Origin: Sinotaia quadrata
Lineage: Eukaryota; Mollusca; Gastropoda; Architaenioglossa; Viviparidae
DNA length: 64,000 bases
Assembly (NCBI GenBank): GCA_028829895.1
Contig: CM054178.1
Span: 101,050,058-101,114,057 of the forward strand
Reading direction: 5' to 3'
This document shows positions 47,501 through 59,500 of this stretch, piece after piece (the stretch's first letter is position 1; every line of letters starts with the position of its first letter). Position numbers and translations under genes: made by a program. Under the pieces are notes generated by a model. The model was not told where the DNA came from, made no database searches, and worked only from the letters and a program-made list of their open reading frames with translations.

Positions 47501-50500
47501 TCTCTTACGTAATAAGAAGAGTGAATAGTTTTATAAAATTTAACAAATTTTATTTAAAAAATAGAATAATAAAATTAACTTGTTTCAATATTAATAAAAC
47601 CACACCCAGATAATAATACAGATTTCAATATCCAAATTACTCAAATTCAGTAATTAGAAGAATAAGAAAAAAAATTAGTCATTCAACAGTTCTCATGAAT
47701 TCAGTAATTAAAAGAATAAGAAATTCATCATTTCAAAATTATCTCCTAAACCAGTCATTAGGAAGATACCCACAAATTAATATCAATACTTTCCTAGAAC
47801 AATTACTAGGCTCACACATCAAGCATTAATATTCTATATTCAAAAAACATTTAGAATAAGAAAAGGATAAGAAAGAATAAACATAAGAATTTACACAAAT
47901 CACTGAACAGATACAGGTTTAACAATGAGACAAATATGGTTTACGGTTCACCTGGTGTTTTGTGTGCGTTGTTCCTGGCCAGTTATCTCAGCAACTTGTT
48001 ATCAGCTTCAATTGGAACAGTTCTTTGATGTAATGTTAATGTCCGTAAAATTCAGTTTGTTTTAACTTAACACATGTAATTCTTTTGAATAACACAATCC
48101 AGTGAAATTCAGTTCCTGAACAATGACTCATATTCTCCCTTGGAATACTCCAAATTCAGTGTCAGTCACCTTGCTACTAGAGTTGATACCTCCAATATAG
48201 CCTTTCCAATAAACGGTATGCGGTACCTTCTGACTCAGCTAACATCAACACCGAATCTTCAGTCACAGTGAATTTGCCTTGTTTTTATTCGTTATGTGTT
48301 CTCTTGCTCCTTAGACGGTAGTCCAGTTAGATGGGTGTTCCTTAGACCAGTGTCCAGTAGGCAGTTGTTCAGTTAAACAGGTGTTCCTTGAAGCTGTGAA
48401 ATACATAATGAATTTTCGCACCAGTCTCATGTTTTCCACTAACTTAACCCGTTTCCTGTCAAGCAAAAAAACGCGCGTCGGCAGCGCCATGTCAGGCACT
48501 TTTGGCGTTCAGCGATAATTTCTATGGGTTACTAAACTAAAAAATAAAAAGTGAAGCTAATACTAAATGAATTTTAAAAACGTTAATTGTAAACTATTAC
48601 ATACATATTATAAAATATGTTAAGTCTTTTAAAAAAAATTTAAAAAATTAAAAAATATATAAATAATAAAATTTTTTTTTACCTTTTTGTTGAACTTGCA
48701 ATTTTCATCATCTGTTGTCGTATTCCTGGAGGATTGGCATTGCTCTACACATTTATTTAATAGTCCAAATTGTGTGGAGATGTTTCCTCAATGTTTACAA
48801 ATATTAATCCAATTTTTAGTCATAATTAGTTTTTTTAAATCAAGCACACACCACCAAGTACTTTTACTCAATGGCTACAGCGCCCGAGATTTGAAAATAG
48901 ATCTAGAAAAATAGATCGCATCCATGAAGACAAATCATAATGAAGTGAAGAAAAATGTTCCACATATGTCCAGTTCAATATTTTTTGTACACATAAAAAC
49001 TATTTCCATAAGAATTTTTTTTACACATCAATAAAATAAGTCCCCAAAACTGATACATTTCAGTCACCTCTGTATCACGCCACTGTTTGATAGAGACAAA
49101 GTTAGAAAGATTTGCACACGATCGATAGTAGATATGCGGCATAAGTATTTGTGAACTCGACAATATTTTGCACAAAATTCACTGGTAAAAATGCTTCCAA
49201 AATATCGACTTCTCCAGTATTTTCTGCAAATGGCATTTGTATTTCACTATTTCCTGCAAAAGCATGTGGCTTTTCCATGCACCTAGCAGAAGCCGCCGCC
49301 ACGCTTTGACAAGACCGGTTTTCAGTTTTCGTAGTGCTGACCTCGAGGTCACCTGCATCTAAAATTTCAATAGGGGCTGGTTGAACGTTTTTATTTTCAT
49401 CAGATTCATCTAAAATGAATCAAATTCTGACCCAGCTGTGACTTCAAACTGTGAGTTTGAAAACAACGAAACTTGCCATGGAGATCAACACAAAATGTCT
49501 GCGCGTCTTCACAAAGACAGTGGGTTGTATTGAAAAAGCCACCAATTCAAGCTCATTAGCATACTGTTTATAAGTATCCAATCATAAAATTTATAACAGA
49601 TTGGGTGCGGAAGACAAACATATCTTTCAATTTTTCTGATTGGTTATTTTTAATGAATGAACTACGCGCACGTATCCGTAAGCCTGTGACACACCGTAGA
49701 ACGCAGTCAAGGGCTCAGTCACTTCCAGTTGTGACATAACTTGACACCAAGACTGCGAACGGGTTAAACCTGTAATTCCATTCTTGGTTATCATCTTTAA
49801 TTCTTTCCACATTTACTTTCCTTTCTTAGTCCCAAGAATGCATTACGGAAAAAATCATTTAAAAATTACTATTAGCAAAAGGAAAAATATATGATTTGCA
49901 ATAAGTAAAAATAATTCAATATGTACAAAAATCGTGATTTTTACCATCTCAGACAATTCCTAGTCTTTGCTCTCCTGCTCCTTTAACCACAAAGGAACGA
50001 TACGGGGAACGACGGATTCGAATGAGCGCTCCAGCCCGACAGTGGGGTATTTAAAGAGTTGGGTTCTACGCTCTAATCTCCCCTTTTGGACATAATCCCT
50101 CCCTTGTTTCACTCATTGTACTTTAGTCTCAGTTGAGCGACTTTACTCAGAAGGCTGCCCTGCGAGCGCAAGTTAAGTGCTTTTAGAAGCTGCCCAACCC
50201 TGAGTTTCAATGGCATTGTGTCCTTTTGACGGTGCGTATTATTATGTAACCTATGCGTCCCCTCTCGGTGCATCTGCTCGAGTACCTGGTTGTGTGATTG
50301 CTTTGGTAGCTTTGACTCTACTTTGAATCTCTAATCCTAGTTGAGATCAAAGCTCGATTGTCTAAGGTTCTGAATACAATTTTTCTACACCGCAAAATGT
50401 CTGACTGGCTTTGCAGTGGCTTACAATTAAAGCTAAAGCATCAAAGAATTCTGCATGTGTTTCAGCTTTAATTAAGGAAATTTCCTCAGTGTGTCTGTTT

Positions 50501-53500
50501 GCATTTTCCACTCCACAAATTGCAATTTCATTTTCAGTTGAAAGACAGTACTGTGAGCATGGTTCCTGTTGCTGTCATAGCCAGTGATCGTCCGCATTAC
50601 TTATATCGGTATTTATTTTTGTTTCTAAAGCTTTAATTTTGGTAGTGAATAACAACTTGAGAAACTACTTCAAACAGCATTTACAAAAAATTAAAGCAGT
50701 ATTTTGAGACTGGAAAAAGTATAATTTATATTTTACTGTCTTAGTCATGGATGAATTGTTAACATTAGGTAGTCCCACTCATTTTTTTCCACTTGATATT
50801 GTACAAATCTTTTATGCTCAAAATGTGTGTTCTGATGAAATAAGGTTGTGCAGAAAAAATTATGATGAGAGCTATAATACTTTTTGAGATATTGTCAGTT
50901 TAGTGTCGTAATTTGTGATAGTTTTTTTTAGACGTAATGAATGTGCAATTTGTCAAGTTCGGTACAAGTAAAATATAAACTATACTGATCAACAGTCCAG
51001 CATTTAAAATTAACATAAAGAATTTAAATTTCAGTTTATTATAAACTGCAAAGGAGAACATGCTTTTGTTTAATAAAATTGCTTACAAAATGCAACAAAC
51101 TGAAATATTCATGGCATCATAGCATATGCAACTGATGAACAAAGTATATCCAGAATGTATATTATTAAATCATTTGCTGTGTAATTAATGCCTATTTTTT
51201 TCCAAAGGCATAGCAACAACATCAAAGAAATTATTTGAAGCTGAAAAAGGCCATTTCAACAAATTTTAACCAAAAAAGAGCAGTAACCAAATGTTATACA
51301 GAAAACTTAAAAATATAAATTGTCATATCTCTAAAACTATACAACATACAGAGCTGGTTCACATATCAAAATGATCTGTAAATTGTTCCCTGTCTAAATA
51401 TATAAAGACATTTTATGTTTAATCATTTACTTAATTTAGATTTTTAATTTTATTATACAATTTCTATTTACAAAGAAAATTAAAATGGATAAATTGTCAA
51501 ATCTAAAATGGATAATGGATAAATTGTCAAATCTCTGAAACTATACATAAAACAGTTATGGTTCACCTATTAAAATGATCAAACATGTAATACATGTAAC
51601 TAAACAAAAGATTTGTGCAGTATTTTATTTGTTTTAATATTTTATAATACAAAATTTAATATTTAAAATCTTAAAACTGTATGATTGGTATAAAAGCACT
51701 CTATATACATACATACATACATCAAAGATACATAAAGATGTTGAACACATGCCTTTACTAATTATATCACCATACACATACACTAAAATACAAAACATTG
51801 TTTTATTCTGAAAGTTTGACCAAGTATTAAATCACTGAATGTGTGCATGAAAACTTTATTGTTAAAGCAATGCTGCACGATTTAAAGAAATATTGACATA
51901 TTTATATAATTACAATGTAGGCTATGAATAAGAGATCATTTCATTTTTGTTTTATTTATTTCAAACAATGAATATGCACAATAACACACACTTAAAATAA
52001 GTATCATATAGCAACAAAATATATTTTGAAATTAATTGTAAGTCTTGAACAGAGGTAATGTACTTAATCCCTTTAACTTCATATTAATAGAGAAAAGTAA
52101 GTAATATATACAGAATGTTGCAGATGAAATATTTTTTTAATTTAAAACTTCATGACCTGAAAAGAGTTAATAGTTTTTAAAAAATTATCTTAGATTTCAG
52201 TTTCAAGAAATTATTTTCTTTACATTTATTAACAATTTAACACCAGTATATTCTAATGAGTTTTTCTGCTATTATGCAGCTTTATCTTTTTGTGTAATTA
52301 AATAATCAGAATATTTTATTAAAGAAATACTTTTTCATTTCAGAATGTTACGCACATTGCTGTCAGCACCTGGAGCTGATCCCAAAATGGTCACTGTCTT
52401 CATTGATGGCTACTTTGAAGTAAGTACAGTTTATTTATTAATTATTTCTTTCATTAGATGTTTGACATGATTGTATAGGCGTACAAGTTTAGTGCACTTC
52501 ATCTTTGAATTTAAAAAGTCCCATAAATTCTTAATATTCTGTTCACTCTCTTATGGGTAGATTCAAAACTTTTTCATTCTCTGTATAGGAACCATTGGCA
52601 GTGACACAACTGTTTGGTCTGCGAGGAATCCAGCATACTCCACTTGGAGTGAAAAACGCAAGAATTTCCCAGCACTATAAAGCTAGTTTAACTGCCACCT
52701 TCAGCCTCTACCCTGTATGTTTCCTAAGCATTTGATTTGATTGATTCAGTGAGGTTTTCTGTCAAGAGTAATTTGGGTTGGATCAAAATTCTTATGTCAA
52801 AACAGTACTTCTTATAAGGAAGTATTTTGCTATATAAATCAAGGGTTTTTTTTGTTACAAGTAGTGTTCACTTTATGCCATAGATACAATAAATTAAAAG
52901 TACTATTTTTTGCAAATTGTAAATTAAGAAAGTTTCTTTGCAGGGTAATGTTTGCTTATGCATAATTTTGAAACATAATGTACTTAAGCAGGATGTGAGT
53001 TTTATTCAATTGCACCAGGTATGGTTTTAAAATGAGTATAGTGTACGAAATTTAATTCCTTCAGTATAATTAGCATTCAAATGAAAATGCTTAGGCCATA
53101 TTGATATAAGTCGTAAAATACTTGTATAGCATATTTTGTGCTTTTGCTTCAGGAGGCTGAGTTTGCAATTGTGATTGAAGAAGATTTGGATGTTTCTCCA
53201 GACTTTTTCAAGTGAGTTCTTTGATGTTTTTTTCAGCTTTTATTTATCATGTTTGTGTACCATAATGTCAGAATTTGAAAGAACTTTAAGAAATATAATG
53301 CTTTAAGCAATAAGCATTAGGATCCCTTTAAGTCGGTTTCATTGTTGTTTATGTACTTTTATGTAAGTTTTATTTTAATTTTGTTTATAAATAATTACAA
53401 GGGGCGAAAACTCAAATTTCTTTTCATAAAAAAGCATTTATTTGATAACTTTAGATTAGGTTTTATATTTAAATATGTGAAAACCATCTTTATGACATGA

Positions 53501-56500
53501 GCCTTTTTATGTGTGCAGTTATTTTAGCCAGACCATGCACCTATTGAAAGAAGATGAGAGCTTATACTGTATATCTGCCTGGAATGATCAGGTAAGAATT
53601 TAAGACTATTTTTCCCCAGAAATCTGAACAGTATAGTTTGAATTTTTCATCTTTGTTAAGAAATGTTGGAAGATTTAGTTATAATTTGTAATTCTAAAAA
53701 AATCTTGTACTGCTTTGTAGGGTTATGAACATTCTTGTCAAGATCCATCTTTATTGTATCGTGTGGAAACCATGCCTGGGCTTGGGTGGATGCTGAAAAA
53801 GTCATTGTATAAGGATGAGTTGGAGCCACAATGGCCCAGTTCTGAGAAGGTAAAAGGCAATAAGAATGATGCATTCAATTGAATACTTATTTAATTTTAA
53901 AAGTAATTATTATTATTATATTATTGTTGTTTATTTATTTGTTATGCCTGATTTTCATGAAAATGCATTCATTTAACAGAGATGCACACATGCATGCATG
54001 CACTTACATATACACAAGTACCAATAACATAAATAAATTCTTGCTTTTCATAAGATACTTATGTGACACACCCACATACACAAATGCCAATAGCATATAA
54101 TAAAATCTTACTTTTTACAATTGTACACACAAGCACATTTGCATACACTTCACCCAATAATATATAAATAACATCTTGCTTTTTATAAGATAATTATGTG
54201 ATATGCACCATATAACAAAAATCACAGTAATTCACACAATAAATAAATTAGGATTGTAATTCATTTTTCATTCTACCTACCTTCTGCTTATTAAATTTAG
54301 TATTTCTCTGCAATATTGTCTGAAATAAAATGTTGACTATATAAGAACCTATTTGAATTGTATGCGAAACATTTGAAATACATAATTTTGTGTTGAGTTC
54401 TCTTTGTTTAGATCTGGTATTCAGATTTATTTAGCAGATATATATAAAACACATGTTTCATGAGCCAGCAGTGGGACTGGGACATGTGGATGAGAACTGC
54501 ATTCATTCGAAAGGAGCGAGAGTGCATCATTCCAGACATTAGTCGTACATTCCATTTTGGCTCCAAGGGCCTCAACATGAACCCTTACTTTCAAGACCTG
54601 TACTTCAAAAAACACTCCATTGTCACACAAACAGGCATGGTTCTCATGGACGTGGACAGGTAAGTACTGGCTGCTTAGAAATAGGAATCTTTTTGATTTG
54701 ACATTAGAAATGATGTCTTGCACAAATCATTGAATCATATTTATTTTCGGGCCTCTGCATATTTGGCTGCTGGTTGACCATTCAGTATGTTGACTGCTAG
54801 TGCATTCTTTATTTTTGTTCATGATAATTCCATGTAGTTAATTACTACACTAATTAGAGATAAACTTTTCTGGAAGATTCATTTTCTTTTATTATTTCCA
54901 TAAATTCTTTGTTTTTGATTTTATGATTGAATTGAAATTTATGAGCACTTTATATAAACACTGGTTGAGTAATTAATGAAATTATTAATTTATATTTTGC
55001 TTTTTATTATGTATTAGGAGTTTTGCATGTGTTTTTCCTTAATTTATATAGGCATTCACCATCCTTTTCGTGCATGAGGTGCAATCATATTGCAAGCAAA
55101 ACTTGTGCATCATATACATGTATTGATATTTCTATATCTATAAATTCATATTCACCCTAATTATACCAAATAGAGTTAAGAAATAAAGAAAAGATTTTTG
55201 TGTACTTAAGAAATCAAGAAAAGCTATGTGCATTAACTATATAGTTATAAGCAAACATTCCATATGAAAGTAGTGAAAAGTTGTGCATACAAGAAAGCAG
55301 TATGTAGAGATAGGAAATAAAGAAAAGCTGTGTGTATACTTAGGCAATCAAGAAAGTTGTGTATAGAGTTAGAAAATCAAGAAAAGCTGTTTGTATACTT
55401 AGGAAATCAAGAAAGCTTGTATGTAGAGTTAGGAAATCAAGAATGCTGTATGTAGAGTTAGGAAATCAAGAACACTGTATGTAGAGTTAGGAAATCAAGA
55501 ATGCTGTATGTAGAGTTACGAAATCAAGAATGCTGTATGTAGAGTTAGGAAATCAAGAAAAGTGTAGTAGAATTAGAAAATCAAGAAAAGTGTAGTAGAA
55601 TTAGGAAATCAAGAAAAGCTGTTTGTATACTTAGGAAATCAAGAAAGCTGTGTCCAGAGTTAGAAAATAAAAAAGACTAAATACTTTGGAAATAAAAAAT
55701 GTTGGGTGTAGAGTTAGGAAATCAAAAAAAGCTGTTTAGAGTTAGGAAATAAAGAAAAGCCTCAGTGTTTGTATTAACTTGTGAATCTTGGTCACTGAAT
55801 TAGTTTTCTCATGTACATGAGAATCTTTTTCCTAAAACACACTGACTATTCACAATTCTGAAATAACATTTATTAACCTTTATGAAAATAACTTCAAAAT
55901 TTTAAGGCAACCCGTCAATTAGATAAAATGATTAAAAATCAATTTGCATTTTTCATAGTGCATTTACTCATTTTAACACTTTATTTACTTATTATGTAGT
56001 GTAATATTTTAGCCTGGGTTACAGCAGGTAAAGGGAAACTATAAAATTTAAAAAATCCAGGAGTAATGTTAAATCTTTATTCAGATGTTTCAAAAATTGG
56101 TACACTTATTTTAAAAAGTAATTTCTTTATGAGTATTATTTAAAAACTAATTGTTTCTGCGCTAAATTATTTATTTAAATAATTTTTTTTATATACAGTG
56201 ATTTTTAGATAACCTTTTTCATATTAGAAAAAGATTGTGATTATTTTTAATTTTAAAATGTAATTAAATATTTTTGATGTTTTCTTTGTTGTTGTTTTCA
56301 TTAAATAAAGAAGAATATGCAATAAATAAATAACCATAAACAGAAAGACCCCAAAATAACTCTTTATTAACTCAAAGCATTTGCAAAATATTCACTTTGT
56401 CATTAGTGGAATGTGTTTACCGTAAATTACAAGTTTCTGTTGAACAAGATTTTAATCCTGTCATTAGTTTCAAATTTTCATGTATCAAGAGTGAAAATAC

Positions 56501-59500
56501 CACTGTTTCACCTCATTTTTGTTTTCTTTAAATTCAATTTTGAACTAAATATTTTATCTCACTTGAAATTCATTCCTTGCCAACGTTAAATATTAGCAAT
56601 TAAAATTGGCAACAAAGAAAGAAAGTAAAGTTTTATGAAGGTGCTAATCAAGAGATTACATAAATATTAACTTTTTACTAACTCCTTATGGTATGATATG
56701 ATTTGACACTGAGGCAAGCAATATGGTGTCATTCGGTGAAGTAGTGGTTAATATGCCAGCCTTTTGAAATTTAGCTGGAAAGAAACATATCCATTTGTAG
56801 GTGTCTTGTAAGAATCTATTAAGAAAACACACAGCAAAAGAAGTTAAATGCTTTTATTTTGAATTAAAAGTAAACAAAAAAGAATCTCTACCAGTACATA
56901 ATTTGTGTCAACATTACTTAGGATGAAGAAACAGTCCTATGAGGAACTTGTGAAAAAACTAATCAAGATGGCAAAAGTTCTGGACCACAGTCTGGATCCT
57001 TGTGACGAAAACTTCATTCCAACTACAGCTTCTTCTTCCAACAAAGTCAGTCTAATCAAGAAGTGATAAGAACCATTTTGTGTATAGTAATTTCAAAACA
57101 CACCAGTTTCTAATATAATACTGTATCTGATTTTAGTTTTATTAAGCTCCATTACATTTTCAAAAAAAAGTTACATAATGATATTTACTTATATTTATAT
57201 AATATTTTTACAAATTAAATGACAAGAAAAGAATTTAATCTGGGAACAGTTAAAAAAAAAAATTAAATATATGCTTTTCAGTATGTATAGATTGTCATTG
57301 TACATATACTTATTTGTTAACTGTACAATTAAATACATATATAAATTGTTTTAGATTGTCTACCTACAGACTATTTTTACACTGATCAAGCTATTTTATA
57401 TTATTGCACTAAATATTTAATTCCTGTTTTGAGGTCATTAATATATTCTCTAGCACTTCAAAAAGTCATTTCATTTAGTTTATTCATTAAGTCCTTAAGT
57501 CTGATAAAGCTGTTTGATATTATTGTGTTAAATGTTAATTCCTGTATAAAGAAACACATTGATATATTCTCTAGCAATTCAAATGAGTCATTTAATTTAA
57601 TATATATATTACTTTATGAAATTTGCATTATAGATATATCTACCAAATACAACTTGCTTTATATATTTTTCTTCTTTTTTTTAAATTTTTTAACAGCAGT
57701 CAGCTTATGTAATATATATACAAATGGAAAATCCTAATGATTTTGCTGTATGGAAATATATTGCCAAGGTAAGTTGCATAGAGATCAGTAGAAATTTTGG
57801 AAATCAAGAATTTATTTTGCATTTAGTTATTGATTTGAGAATATGATTTATTTTTACTATTTTTTCCTTGCCTATTACTTTAAAATATATTATCATAATA
57901 ATAAAAAAAAATTCTCTTAAGACATTTTCATAAGACATTTTCTTATACTGATATGTATTTTTTTGTGTGTGTATGATTGTGTAACTTTTCTGTGTGTGAT
58001 CCAACTGTGTTTTTGTGTTAAAGGGATTTTTCACACAAATTGTTATTAAATATTTCCCATTTTTTAAATTCAGTGTCAGCACATATGGGATCTTGATGTG
58101 CGTGGATTTCATAAGGTAAATTTGTTTGCTATGGTTTTAAAAAATAATTGTTTGCATTTTTCTATAATTACAAGTATGAAATTTTAATGGATTTTTTTTT
58201 TAATTTCAACTTATTTGTTTTGTGTGTGTGTGTGTCTATGTGTAGTGATTCAAATTCAATTGAACACTTTCAAAAATATATTACTCAGTCCCTTGGTGGT
58301 AAATGAACATGTAATCAAAACCATTTTGTTAAGGTACACATTTCTATAATCTTACAGCCACTCAGTTTGAATCCATTGTATACTATAAGCTCATTTATAG
58401 CCTTATTACTGACAAATACGTTTTTGAAAGTGTTCAGTTCTGATTGTGTGTAAAAATATTTCCTTAAAATAATAATTCCCACTTTTTACAGTTATGTGTA
58501 ATGATTTACTTGAAATAAATTTACTGTTTTGTGGAGAATAAGTCCATTCATGTTTTTGTTTTTTAAGTTGTGAATATGTTTATCTAAAATTTTGACCATA
58601 TCATTGTTTAATTGCTTGTAAAATTGTTGGGATTAGTAATTAAGTAGTCATACTTGTTGGTGATTGTAATGAATAATGTCAAAATGTGAATAGAGCAACA
58701 ATATTTATTACTGTTGCTTGCTGAAACTTGATATTTTTAGTTTTCTGAAAATGGTTAGACTATTTTCATCCTTTCTCTTGCAGAGCATGTGGCGACTTTT
58801 CTTAAAAGGAGTTCATGTCATCTTGGTGGGCTCCCCTGCATCAGTGTATTCGTGAGTAATTTGACATAAAAAAAATTGCTATATTGTACTCATGAGTAAT
58901 TAGACACCAGAAAAAAGCTAAATTTGTTACATCAGTTTTTTAACATCTGATTTATTCATTTTAAAAGTGCATTTAATCATTGTTAATTTATTTACTCATT
59001 ATGTAGTGTAATTTTTAGCCTTGCTCATGATTATAGCAGATTTAAGGTAAACTATAAAAGTCCAGATGTAATGTTAAATCTTTATTAAAATATTTCAGTA
59101 ATTTTCAACAAGCAGTTAACAACATTTAGTACATTTTTAAAAAATTTAAAATGGAATTTCTTTATGAACATAAAAAATAATGTTTCTGCTCTAAATTATT
59201 TAATTTAAAATTGTTTTTAATATATTGATTAGATAACCTTTTCCATATTAGAAAAGGGATGTGATTATTTTTAATTTTAAAGTACAATTAAATATTTCTG
59301 AGGAATTATTTTGTTTTCCTTAAATAAAAGAAATAATCAGCAATAAATACAGAAAAACAAAAACAAATCACTCCTACATCGTAAACAAGTGAAACTATAA
59401 ATTCATATATGCTTACAAAAGTTTTAATTACCATTATTGGAATTTGTTTGCTATAAATTATCTTTCTGATGAACAAAATTTTTATCTGGTTATGAATTGA

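Larger units (their letters stand above)
47136..50394 (-). repeat. LTR-like repeat D, copy 2 (minus orientation), with a piggyBac insertion
   Basis: About 1.9 kb without the insert. On the minus strand it runs from TGCGGTGTAG to GCCACA and contains ACTCTTTAAATACCCC, a TATA-like stretch. Its distal half aligns with 44330-45120. No target duplication found, so the ends are provisional. Confidence 0.6.

Noticed and set aside
56700..56790. tRNA-derived SINE suggested by TAGTGGTTAATATGCC
   Set aside because: Only an A-box-like stretch is present, with no B box, tail or second copy in the window.
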